Of a DNA stretch of 50,186 nucleotides, positions 1-8,660 are shown one piece after another. Position numbers and translations under genes: made by a program. Origin of the DNA: an uncultured Coriobacteriaceae bacterium (GTDB lineage Bacteria; Actinomycetota; Coriobacteriia; Coriobacteriales; Atopobiaceae); assembly GCA_902793195.1 (NCBI GenBank), contig CADBCS010000026.1:1-50186 (forward strand). Reading direction: 5' to 3'. Within the stretch, counting starts at the first letter, position 1. Every line of letters starts with the position of its first letter. The notes beneath the pieces were generated by a model that had not been told where the DNA came from, did no database searches, and saw nothing but the letters and a program-made list of their open reading frames with translations.

Positions 1-37
1 AGGGGGAGGGTGCGTCGTTGCATAGCATCTTTGTCAT

Positions 38-56
38 CCACCCGCACAGCGGGTGG
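38..56. terminator. Perfect 8-bp hairpin at left edge
   Basis: CCACCCGC and GCGGGTGG flank a 3-base loop (ACA), followed on the plus strand by TTTATT. It could terminate a plus-strand gene lying left of the window. The upstream gene is not visible, so direction is uncertain. Confidence 0.45.
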
Positions 57-62
57 TTTATT

Positions 63-83
63 GCGGCGCGCGATGCGCGCCGC
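63..83. repeat. GC-rich 9-bp inverted repeat
   Basis: GCGGCGCGC and GCGCGCCGC are perfect arms around GAT. No T-run follows on either strand, so this is a hairpin of unknown role between two terminator-like hairpins. Confidence 0.4.
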
Positions 84-101
84 AGGCTAAAGCCATGAAC
101 C

Positions 102-133
102 AAAAGACGCCCCCTAAAAAGGGGACGTCTTTT
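102..133 (-). terminator. Terminator of the rpsF-ssb-rpsR-rplI operon
   Basis: Arms AAAAGACG-CCCC and GGGG-CGTCTTTT with one mismatch and a short A-rich loop. On the minus strand the hairpin is followed by a T-run. It lies about 80 bp past the rplI stop codon and fits an intrinsic terminator; the flanking A and T runs would let it work in both directions. Confidence 0.7.
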
Positions 134-210
134 CGTTTCCGCGGGTGGTGGGGGAGTGTCCCTTCCACCCGGTCATGTACCGAACACCACGCCAACGGCG
201 CGTTGGGCCA

Positions 211-729
211 CTAGGCCTCGGCGTTCTCCTCGACCGGAGCCTCGGCCTCCTCGGCCTCGGTCTCCTCCGCAACCTCGGGCTCGTCCTCAACGCCCACGAG
301 CACGGTGAGCGTCGCGTTGATCTCGCGGTAGAGGTTGACCTCAACCTCGTGACGACCGGCCATCTTGATGGCGTGGCTGCGGGAGATGCGCTTGCGGTCG
401 ATCTCGGCGTTGAGCTGATCGGCCACGGCGGCAGCAATCATGGTGCTGGTGACGGAGCCAAAGAGCTGGCCCTCCTCGCCAATGCGTGCCTCCACGGTAA
501 CGGGCTTGCTCTCGAGGGTCTCCTTGAGCGTGGCGGCGTCGGCAAGACGCTGCTCCTCGCGCTTGGCGATGTTGTGACGACGCTCCTCAAGCTGCTTGAG
601 GTTGCCCTTGGTCGCCTTGATGGCGATGTGACGGGGGAACAGGAAGTTCTCGGCAAAGCCCTGGGCCACGTCTACGACGTCACCCTCGCCGCCCTTGCCG
701 CGAACCTCTTCCAGAAGGATTACTTTCAT
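211..729 (-). CDS. rplI: 50S ribosomal protein L9
   Basis: Binds 23S rRNA and forms an elongated two-domain protein at the base of the L1 stalk. The N-terminus MKVILLEEVRGKGGEGDVV matches the L9 N-domain, followed by the long connecting helix (about residues 40-75) and the C-domain. The 172 residues exceed the usual 148-150 because of a Glu/Ala-rich acidic tail from about residue 148 (EDEPEVAEETEAEEAEAP), an extension seen in some actinobacteria. It is the last gene of the rpsF-ssb-rpsR-rplI operon, 23 bp after rpsR, with a terminator downstream. Confidence 0.97.
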   Translation of the reverse strand: MKVILLEEVRGKGGEGDVVDVAQGFAENFLFPRHIAIKATKGNLKQLEERRHNIAKREEQRLADAATLKETLESKPVTVEARIGEEGQLFGSVTSTMIAAAVADQLNAEIDRKRISRSHAIKMAGRHEVEVNLYREINATLTVLVGVEDEPEVAEETEAEEAEAPVEENAEA

Positions 730-752
730 GAGATGCTCCTTTCTGGTGCGGA

Positions 753-1025
753 CTAGCCGCGACCACGCCCGCCGCGGCTGGAGACCACGGGGACGACGTA
801 GGGGAGCAGGGCCATCTCGCGGGCACGCTTGATAGCGTTCGCGATGTCGTGCTGGTGCTGCGTGCAGGTACCAGTTACGCGACGGGGCTTAATCTTGCCG
901 CGGTCGGTGGTGTATTTGCGAAGGAGCTGCGTGTCCTTGTAGTCGATGTAATCGACTCCCTCCTTGCAAAACTGGCAGTACTTGCGACGCGGCTGGCGCT
1001 GATACTCTTGCTTTTGCTGAGCCAT
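753..1025 (-). CDS. rpsR: 30S ribosomal protein S18
   Basis: S18 binds 16S rRNA next to S6. The start is set at MAQQKQEYQ (ATG at 1025), giving 90 residues; the frame stays open for 10 more codons upstream without a reason to start there. The YCQFC cysteine pair near the N-terminus is the S18 zinc-binding-like feature of the C+ form; together with the [10 protein letters not shown] segment and basic helix it identifies the family. It sits between ssb and rplI, as in most bacteria. Confidence 0.97.
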   Translation of the reverse strand: MAQQKQEYQRQPRRKYCQFCKEGVDYIDYKDTQLLRKYTTDRGKIKPRRVTGTCTQHQHDIANAIKRAREMALLPYVVPVVSSRGGRGRG

Positions 1026-1064
1026 GTCGATGCCTTTCTTTGGGTGCCATCGCACCCCTGTTTG

Positions 1065-1601
1065 CTAGAACGGAATGTCTGCGTCGTACACGTCCGCCTG
1101 CGGCGGTGCCGTTACGACCGGACGGGGTTGGGCGGGCGCCTGCGGTGCAGATTGCTGCGGCGCAGCATAGTCATCATGCGGCGCTGTGGGCGCAGGTGCG
1201 TTGTACGAAGGTGCGGCGTTCTGCTGACCGCCCGCATAGCCACCCTGCTGCGGTTGGTAGCCACCTTGCTGCTGGCGCGGGGAGACAAAGTCCACGTCGT
1301 CCACCACGACCTCGAGCTTGCTGCGGCGCTGACCATCACGCTCCCAGGAGCTATAGCGGAGTTTGCCCTCAACGACGACCTTCGTGCCCTTGTGCAGGGT
1401 CCGCGAGAGGAATTCCGCCCTATTGCCAAACAGCACGCAATCCACGAAGTTCGCGTAGTCCTCCCACTCGCCCGTCTGCGCATTGCGCCTGCGGTCGTTT
1501 ACGGCCATGCCAAAGGTGAGGATGTTCATGCCACTCTGCGTGGAACGAATCTCCGGATCGCGGGTTAGATTTCCCGAGATAACAACTCTGTTGATGCTCA
1601 C
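1065..1601 (-). CDS. ssb: Single-stranded DNA-binding protein
   Basis: Coats single-stranded DNA in replication and repair and recruits partner proteins through its C-terminal tip. The OB-fold covers about residues 1-105 (MSINRVVISGNLTRDPEIR, then NFVDCVLFGNRAEFL). A flexible Gln/Gly/Pro/Ala-rich linker follows, ending in the canonical acidic tip DADIPF. Starts at GTG (1601). It lies between rpsF and rpsR, so single-strand binding is tied to ribosomal protein expression, as in many Gram-positives. Confidence 0.96.
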   Translation of the reverse strand: MSINRVVISGNLTRDPEIRSTQSGMNILTFGMAVNDRRRNAQTGEWEDYANFVDCVLFGNRAEFLSRTLHKGTKVVVEGKLRYSSWERDGQRRSKLEVVVDDVDFVSPRQQQGGYQPQQGGYAGGQQNAAPSYNAPAPTAPHDDYAAPQQSAPQAPAQPRPVVTAPPQADVYDADIPF

Positions 1602-1642
1602 GTTTCCCTGCCTCTCTTGTGGGGACTACATCCCCTCCACAC

Positions 1643-1942
1643 TTACTCCTGCTCCTGCTCGCCGCGAGCGACGATCATGTGACGCTTCACCGCGTCGTTG
1701 ATGCGAAGCACGCGGTCAAGCTCCTGAATCTGGGTGGGGTCTGCGTGGAAGTTGATGAGGACGTACTCGCCCTCGCTGAGGCCGTCGATCTCGTAGGCGA
1801 GCTTGCGCTTGCCCCACTCCTCGACGTTGTCGACCTTGCCGCCATTGTGGCTAATGGCAACATCGATGCGGGCGCTCACGCCGGCACGAACCTCCTCGTT
1901 GGAGGAAGGATCGACGATGTACAGCAGTTCATAAGCCTTCAT
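1643..1942 (-). CDS. rpsF: 30S ribosomal protein S6
   Basis: First gene of the rpsF-ssb-rpsR-rplI operon. MKAYELLYIVDPSSNEEV is the start of the S6 ferredoxin-like fold; 99 residues is the usual length. The ATG at 1942 is chosen over longer upstream starts because GAGGAGG lies a few bases before it. S6 pairs with S18, encoded two genes downstream. Confidence 0.96.
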   Translation of the reverse strand: MKAYELLYIVDPSSNEEVRAGVSARIDVAISHNGGKVDNVEEWGKRKLAYEIDGLSEGEYVLINFHADPTQIQELDRVLRINDAVKRHMIVARGEQEQE

Positions 1943-2313
1943 GTGGTTCACCTCCTCTGGTCTTGTGGCTCCGGGTCGTGAAGGATGCGCCCGGAGCAGG
2001 AAAGTACGAGGGGTAATACTAGCACACGATGCTCCGTCTTGCCTCGCAATCCCCAGACCCAAACCGTTTCTCCGAGTTTAGGACGTTGCGAGCGCGTCCG
2101 CTCCCGTCCATGTCGCAGCAATTGCGCAGATTGGGGCAAATTTTGGCCTTTAACACCGTCTCGAAGATCTCTTTTCCAATTTCGCATAGTCTCTGTTCAC
2201 GGTTCCTCCATAAGGAGGGTCCACAGGAAAGGGACGCCCCCTTCCCCAAACGCCGTAGATGCGACTGATGAAGGGGGCGTCCCCACGCTGGAGCGCTCTG
2301 CAATATGCGAGCC
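1943..2313. other. 371-bp gap upstream of rpsF, with inverted repeat
   Basis: Holds the presumed promoter of the rpsF operon; I see no convincing -35/-10 pair. A GTAATAC heptamer lies at 2013-2019. A 14-bp perfect inverted repeat (GGGACGCCCCCTTC at 2231-2244 and its complement at 2270-2283, loop 25) sits just downstream of the DUF4013 gene and, with TTTCC after it on the minus strand, may be that gene's terminator. No gene is supported here. Confidence 0.55.
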
Positions 2314-3492
2314 TTACTTGTCGTCCTCCGCGTGATTGTTGCGCTGAATCACGTCGTAGAGGTCGGCATACAAGGCGTCGACATCCTTGACGCCGTCGTC
2401 GGCCACTTCCTCATCCGTGGGATCGGGTGAGGGGGCGGGCTCCGCCTCAGGTGCCACCTCTGGCTGTTGCGGGGGCTCGGGTGCGGGTTCGGGTTCGGGT
2501 TCGGGTTCGGGGTCGGGCTTGGGCTCGGGATCCAAAACAGGAGCTGGTGCGGGTGTCGGGGCAGGCTGGGGGGCAGATTCGGGCAGCTGCACGGGTGCCT
2601 GTGGCTGCACGTTTTGCTCATATGGCTCGGGAGACTGCTGCGGCATGGGTCCACCATGCGATGCGTACGACGAGAAGCCACCGGTCGTGGGTTCGGGAAG
2701 GGGATCCGAGCTCTTTCCCCACGAGGGCACGTCAAACTGCCTCATCCACAGGGCGGCGGCGGTGGTCGTGATCATCTTCACGATGTTGCCTACGAACCCA
2801 TAGACCAGAAGGAAGATGACGAGGAAGACGGACAGAGGGATAATCATCGCAGTGATCATCCTAATCACTTCCTGGGAGCTGACGGACGACTCCCTGCTTG
2901 CCATGACGATGAATGGCATAAAGAAGGCGAACCCGATTCCTATGGCCAGACCTATGATGATAGCCACCACAAAGCCGCAGACCAGGTTGATGAGAATCAA
3001 CATTAGGAAGCCCTTGAAGTCGCGCTTGATCATCTCGAAGATGCGGTCCACGCGATAGCCGGCCCCGATGTTCTCATATATCGACGTGCGAATCTGGGCC
3101 ACGGAAAGCGTGGCGGCATAGAACAGCGATACTACCAACGTGACCATGGAGAACAAAAGGCCAAAAATGGTGTCCAAGGGACGCGGGAGCACAAAGGCGA
3201 GCAGGGGTATGAGTTGCGTGACGAGGTAGAATACCGCACCCCATCCAAGCGCGACCACAAAGGCACGCAGGCCGCTCATCAGGCAGTCGCCGATGTTCAC
3301 ATCCTTCTGCTTTGGTGCCGCGTCGACACCCCATGCCGTCAGGCGTGCCCACTCAAGAACGTAACCTTGGTTGCCAATCGAACCCACGATGGGCACAAGG
3401 TCTGCCACGGTCATCACCAACACAGGTTTGATCCACCCCTTGTCCCGCGTGAGCAAGGACCAAGAGCGCGAGAAGTAGTTCGTCTCATTCAT
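2314..3492 (-). CDS. DUF4013 family multi-pass membrane protein with Pro/Glu tail
   Basis: 392 residues. An opening like MNETNYFSRSWSLLTRDKGW leads into several hydrophobic segments between about residues 20 and 245, matching the DUF4013 layout; no function is established for this family. From about residue 255 the protein becomes soluble and rich in Pro, Glu and Asp (a run of PEPEPEP type), ending in a helix-like VDALYADLYDVIQRNN. AGGAG precedes the ATG. It stands alone on the minus strand. The EP-rich part is encoded by an in-frame hexamer repeat (GGGTTC) that could vary in length. Confidence 0.75.
   Translation of the reverse strand: MNETNYFSRSWSLLTRDKGWIKPVLVMTVADLVPIVGSIGNQGYVLEWARLTAWGVDAAPKQKDVNIGDCLMSGLRAFVVALGWGAVFYLVTQLIPLLAFVLPRPLDTIFGLLFSMVTLVVSLFYAATLSVAQIRTSIYENIGAGYRVDRIFEMIKRDFKGFLMLILINLVCGFVVAIIIGLAIGIGFAFFMPFIVMASRESSVSSQEVIRMITAMIIPLSVFLVIFLLVYGFVGNIVKMITTTAAALWMRQFDVPSWGKSSDPLPEPTTGGFSSYASHGGPMPQQSPEPYEQNVQPQAPVQLPESAPQPAPTPAPAPVLDPEPKPDPEPEPEPEPAPEPPQQPEVAPEAEPAPSPDPTDEEVADDGVKDVDALYADLYDVIQRNNHAEDDK
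2485..2508. repeat. GGGTTC hexanucleotide repeat, four exact copies plus decayed ones
   Basis: Four perfect GGGTTC units in tandem followed by degenerate copies to about 2530. On the coding (minus) strand they give Glu-Pro dipeptides in the DUF4013 protein tail. Gain or loss of a unit would keep the frame. Confidence 0.85.
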
Positions 3493-3623
3493 GTGCTTCT
3501 CCTATCTCCGTATGTATTCGTGATGATACCATCTTTGGCTCCGTAGGCATGAGCGCCGGGCGGGGAGGTCGGCTATCGCGCATGCTAGAATTGTCGCAAG
3601 GGACCACAGTCGAGGGAGGCGCC

Positions 3624-5207
3624 ATGGCGCGTAAGCTGCCCATAGGTATCCAGAGCTTCGAGAAGATCAGGCGGGACGGGTTCGTCTACGTGGACAAGAC
3701 CGCCTACGTCTTCGAGCTCGCGCAGGCCGGCGTGCCCGCGTTCCTCAGCCGCCCGCGCCGATTCGGCAAGAGCCTGCTGGTCTCGACCATGCGCGCCTAC
3801 TTCGAGGGCAGGCGCGAGCTCTTCGAGGGGCTCGAGGTCGAGCGCCTGGAGGAGTCCGCGGCCGAGGCCGAGGGCCGCGAGCCGTGGGTGGCCAGGCCGG
3901 TGTTCCACTTCGACCTCAACGGGGGCGACTACACCCTCGAGGGCGGGCTCGAGGCGAAGCTCGACGAGCTGCTGCGCGGCCTCGAGGAGACGTGGGGCGA
4001 CGACTGGAGCGATCTGCCGGCGGGCTCGCGCCTCCGCCGACTCATCGAGCGCGCGCACGCCCGGTCCGGGCACCGCGTGGCAGTGCTCGTGGACGAGTAC
4101 GACAAGCCCCTGCTGGAGGCCATGGAGGACCCGGCGCTCGAGGGACGCAACCGCGCAGCGCTCAGGGCCTTCTACTCCGTGCTCAAGGGCGCCGACGACC
4201 ACCTGCGCTTCGCCTTCCTCACCGGCGTGACCAAGTTCTCCAAGGTGTCCATCTTCAGCGACCTCAACCAGCTGCGGGACGTCACGCTCTCGGCCGCCTA
4301 CGCCGGTATATGCGGCGTCACGGAGGCCGAGATGGAGCGGGACCTCGCGCCCGAGCTCGAGTCCATGGCCGGCTCGCTGGGGACCGACGCCGAGGGGTGC
4401 CTCGCGGCCCTGCGGGCGCAGTACGACGGCTACCGCTTCCACGCGAAGGGGCCGGGGGTGTACAACCCGTTCAGCCTGCTCAGCGCGCTGGCCGAGGGCG
4501 AGCTCAAGCCCTACTGGTTCGCCACGGGCACCCCGACGTTCCTCGTGCGCCGCATGCGAGACGCGATGCTCGACCCCAGGAGGCTCACCGACGGCACCAT
4601 CTACGCGGACGAGGGGCGCCTCTCGGACTACCGCGCCGACGACCCCGACCCCATCCCGCTCATGTTCCAGGCGGGCTACCTCACCATCGTGTCCGCCGAT
4701 CCCCTCGTCGGCGCGTACACGCTCGCGGTGCCCAACGCTGAGGTGCGCTACGGCCTCACCAAGGGCCTGCTTCCCGCCTGGGCGCCGGGCTACTCCGAGT
4801 CGCGCGGCACCGACGTGCTCACGCTCCGGCGCCTCATGGAGGCCGGCGACACCGACGGCATCCGAGACGTGCTGGCCGCTCTGTTCGCGAGCATCCCCTA
4901 CACGCGCGAGGACGACCCCTTCGAGAACTACTTCCAGGCCGTGATCTGGCTGGTGTTCTCGCTGCTGGGCCGCTACGCGAGCTGCGAGGTGCATCAGGCG
5001 CGCGGGCGGGCGGACGTCGTCGTGGAGGCGGCCTCCCACGTGTACGTGATGGAGCTCAAGCGTGGCGGCACGGCTGAGGAGGCGCTCGCGCAGATCGAGG
5101 CGAGCGGCTACGCCGAGCCATTCTCGGCGGACCCGCGCCAGGTGCACCGCGTCGGCTGCGCCTTCGACTCCCGCACTCGCCTGCTCTCCGACTGGCTGGT
5201 CGCCTAG
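3624..5207 (+). CDS. AAA-ATPase-like / PD-(D/E)XK nuclease-domain protein
   Basis: About 527 residues. The N-terminus (MARKLPIGIQSFEKIRRDGFVY, YVDKTAYVFEL) followed by a Walker A-like RPRRFGKSLLVSTM is the AAA_ATPase-like (PF09820 type) domain; a Walker B-like VLVDEYDKPL is at about residue 155. The C-terminus carries a PD-(D/E)XK nuclease-like core: D in GRADVVVEA and the ELK of VYVMELKRGG (PDDEXK_9/DUF1703 type). The family is expanded in gut and oral anaerobes and its role is unknown. ATG at 3624 follows GAGGGAGG; a TAGAAT -10-like box is at 3588. GC content is visibly higher than its neighbours, and it sits beside a decayed gene, suggesting gain by transfer. Confidence 0.8.
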   Translation: MARKLPIGIQSFEKIRRDGFVYVDKTAYVFELAQAGVPAFLSRPRRFGKSLLVSTMRAYFEGRRELFEGLEVERLEESAAEAEGREPWVARPVFHFDLNGGDYTLEGGLEAKLDELLRGLEETWGDDWSDLPAGSRLRRLIERAHARSGHRVAVLVDEYDKPLLEAMEDPALEGRNRAALRAFYSVLKGADDHLRFAFLTGVTKFSKVSIFSDLNQLRDVTLSAAYAGICGVTEAEMERDLAPELESMAGSLGTDAEGCLAALRAQYDGYRFHAKGPGVYNPFSLLSALAEGELKPYWFATGTPTFLVRRMRDAMLDPRRLTDGTIYADEGRLSDYRADDPDPIPLMFQAGYLTIVSADPLVGAYTLAVPNAEVRYGLTKGLLPAWAPGYSESRGTDVLTLRRLMEAGDTDGIRDVLAALFASIPYTREDDPFENYFQAVIWLVFSLLGRYASCEVHQARGRADVVVEAASHVYVMELKRGGTAEEALAQIEASGYAEPFSADPRQVHRVGCAFDSRTRLLSDWLVA

Positions 5208-5242
5208 AGGCGGGCCAACCGCCGGGGACGATGTCCCGATAG

Positions 5243-5458
5243 TTACTTCTTCACGAGCGCCTTGGCGTGCAGCTGAATCGCTTCTTGGAAGTCCTCGGGC
5301 AGCGCGGGGCCGTTCTTGGCCCACGCCATTCAGCCGTAGCGCCGCTACGTGGACGCGGTAGTGGACGTAGTACTTGCCCTCCATGCCGCCCATGTTGCGC
5401 ACGTTTGCTGGCAGCCGCTTGTCTCCTGCTCGCTCAGGGGGTACAGCCTCTCCCTCAT
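5243..5458 (-). pseudogene. Decayed gene remnant with frameshifts
   Basis: On the minus strand, coherent protein pieces lie in different frames: MRERLYPLSEQE from 5458, then NVRNMGGMEGKYYVHYRVHVA, then AWAKNGPALPEDFQEAIQLH ending at a TAA (5243-5245). Together they look like the C-terminal part of one small protein broken by at least two frameshifts. I do not recognise the family. It lies directly downstream of the ATPase/nuclease gene in the opposite direction, and the stretch 5208-5596 contains no other gene I can support. Confidence 0.55.
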
Positions 5459-5596
5459 GGCACGATGCCAATGGCCAGGGCGGCACATAGGCATTTGTCG
5501 GGAAAAATCGATCAAGCTTGAGACACATGAACCGGTGCTGCGTATGTATAAGCATCGACAACAAGTTGCTAACTCCATAACAGAAAGGAAAACATC

Positions 5597-5782
5597 ATGA
5601 AGCTGGAGAAGAACGCAATGCAGGAAATGTCGGACGAGGAGAAGGTTCTTGGGCTCACTGACGAGCTGCTCGAGGGTGTCAACGGTGCTGGGCTCCATCG
5701 CAAGCCTCGTCGCAAACCACGGACCGATTGGACTGATGTCGACCCCGAAGACGGCTCTTCGGGCATCACCTACACGTGGTAG
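5597..5782 (+). CDS. Small peptide with double-glycine-like leader (possible RiPP/bacteriocin precursor)
   Basis: 61 residues. GAAAGGA sits 8 bp before the ATG and a strong terminator follows 17 bp after the stop, so this is a self-contained gene. The first half is an acidic leader-like helix (MSDEEKVLGLTDELLEGVNG) ending at Gly-Ala-Gly, similar to the ELxxVxGG/GA leaders of class II bacteriocins and several RiPPs. The second half (HRKPRRKPR, then TDWTDVDPEDGSSGITYTW) is basic then acidic with two Trp and a Tyr. No modification enzyme or ABC peptidase-transporter is encoded nearby. Function is inference only; it could also be an unrelated small protein. Confidence 0.55.
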   Translation: MKLEKNAMQEMSDEEKVLGLTDELLEGVNGAGLHRKPRRKPRTDWTDVDPEDGSSGITYTW

Positions 5783-5798
5783 CACGGTATCCGATGAC

Positions 5799-5833
5799 AA
5801 AAAGGAGCGCGGTTGCGACCGCGCTCCTTTTTT
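5799..5833 (+). terminator. Strong intrinsic terminator after the small peptide gene
   Basis: GGAGCGCGG and CCGCGCTCC form a perfect 9-bp stem around a 6-base loop, preceded by five A and followed by six T. Confidence 0.9.
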
Positions 5834-5838
5834 GTGTT

Positions 5839-5867
5839 TCGGTTCGAATCCCGGGACGGCCCACCCA
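5839..5867 (+). other. tRNA 3'-end-like fragment
   Basis: GGTTCGAATCC followed by GACGGCCCACCCA resembles the T-loop, acceptor strand and CCA end of a tRNA, close to the tRNA-Lys 3' part at 45964-45991. There is no 5' half and the T-stem is poorly paired, so it is not a functional tRNA. It may be the scar of an old integration at a tRNA gene. Confidence 0.4.
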
Positions 5868-5871
5868 CAAG

Positions 5872-5896
5872 AAAAGCGCCCCCGTTGCCGAGGGCG
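5872..5896 (-). terminator. Terminator after tRNA-Ser(CGA)
   Basis: On the minus strand GCGCCC and GGGCGC pair around a short loop and are followed by TTTT, 12 bp past the tRNA CCA end. Confidence 0.7.
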
Positions 5897-5907
5897 CGTC
5901 TGCTACA

Positions 5908-5997
5908 TGGCGGAGGAGGAGGGATTCGAACCCTCGTGACCCGAAAGGGCCAAACGGTTTTCGAGACCGCCGCATTCAACCACTCTGCCACCCCTCC
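5908..5997 (-). tRNA. tRNA-Ser (CGA)
   Basis: The minus strand shows acceptor GGAGGGG pairing with CTCCTCC, an encoded CCA, the T-loop TTCGAAT, a class II long variable arm (GGCCCTTTCGGGTC) and the anticodon loop CTCGAAA. About 90 nt, typical of tRNA-Ser. It follows tRNA-Ser(GGA) by 45 bp and probably shares its transcript. Confidence 0.95.
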
Positions 5998-6042
5998 GTA
6001 GGGTGAACGCGGCATCCCGTGTGGGATACCGCGTGGATGCTC

Positions 6043-6134
6043 TGGCGGAGAGTCGGGGATTCGAACCCCGGATGCGCTTTAGGCGCATACACGATTTCCA
6101 ATCGTGCTCCTTCGGCCAGCTCGGACAACTCTCC
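6043..6134 (-). tRNA. tRNA-Ser (GGA)
   Basis: The minus strand has acceptor GGAGAGT with ACTCTCC, an encoded CCA, T-loop TTCGAAT, a long variable arm (ATGCGCCTAAAGCGCAT) and the anticodon loop TTGGAAA. Size and class II arm fit serine. Confidence 0.95.
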
Positions 6135-6151
6135 GTAACAATGCACGGGTG

Positions 6152-6181
6152 AGTATAGCGCACTCTCATGCGGTTGGGCAA
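6152..6181 (-). promoter_or_regulatory. Promoter of the tRNA-Ser pair
   Basis: On the minus strand TTGCCC (6176-6181) and TATACT (6152-6157) are separated by 18 bp, and TATACT lies 18 bp before the first tRNA base. Confidence 0.6.
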
Positions 6182-6234
6182 GCCCTTTTTGCGAGCCACC
6201 GCGTTTTGCGCACGTCACCCCCAAATCTCAGGCG

Positions 6235-8076
<1,842 letters not shown>

Positions 8077-8215
8077 GAAACCCCCTGAACATATGGGTTT
8101 GGGACCGAACGATTCTAACAGGAGACGCGGGTTGCGAGGACGAGGGCGGCTCGTCTCCTCAGGTCGTGCATCGCCACATGCCGACGCACGCAGCCACCAT
8201 GCCGCTCCTTTGCGC

Positions 8216-8644
8216 CTACCCCAGCAGCGGCTCCTCCTCGCCGGCCGGTGCCGGGTCGGTCCAGCGGAACCGGTCGTGTTGCCCGCGACCCTCAAAGAGG
8301 GAATAGGCCGAGAACGACCGGCGGCCGCGCTCTCCGAACTCCAGCAGGAGCGCGTCGGCATAGGTTCCGTTGTCCAGCTCGATGGCTCCCTCGTATGCGA
8401 TGGCGTAGCGGACCGCGCCCTTGTGGCGGCGCACGTAGGTCCGGGCACCGTCGAGCAGAGCCTCGGGGCCGTCGTCGACGAACTCAACGGAGTCGATGCT
8501 GTCGTCCCGGTTTTGTATTACCACTAATACGCTTGACGGAGCACCTTCGGCCAAAAGGTCCAGAGCATCCCCCATCAAAGTGCTCGACAACTCGTCTAAC
8601 TGCGGTGATACAGACTCTTCGTATGTATTATCACGTGTATTCAC
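8216..8644 (-). CDS. Hypothetical acidic protein
   Basis: I do not recognise this family. Starting at GTG 8644, preceded by GGGAG, gives 142 residues; an ATG 15 codons upstream would overlap the preceding gene. The protein is acidic, with an alternating strand/helix pattern (SVLVVIQNRDDSIDSVEFVDDGP; AVRYAIAYEGAIELDNGTYADA) and no signal peptide or membrane segment. It probably forms a two-gene unit with the RHH-like membrane protein 16 bp upstream. Early in the gene a GTATTA-CCAC-TAATAC inverted repeat (8515-8530) uses rare TTA and ATA codons. Confidence 0.55.
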   Translation of the reverse strand: MNTRDNTYEESVSPQLDELSSTLMGDALDLLAEGAPSSVLVVIQNRDDSIDSVEFVDDGPEALLDGARTYVRRHKGAVRYAIAYEGAIELDNGTYADALLLEFGERGRRSFSAYSLFEGRGQHDRFRWTDPAPAGEEEPLLG

Positions 8645-8660
8645 GATGTATTCTCCCAGA

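Noticed and set aside
3585..5564. 659-codon open frame on the minus strand opposite the ATPase/nuclease gene
   Set aside because: It is the high-GC antisense shadow of a gene with clear domains; its protein shows only Ala/Arg/Val/His-rich low complexity and no motifs.
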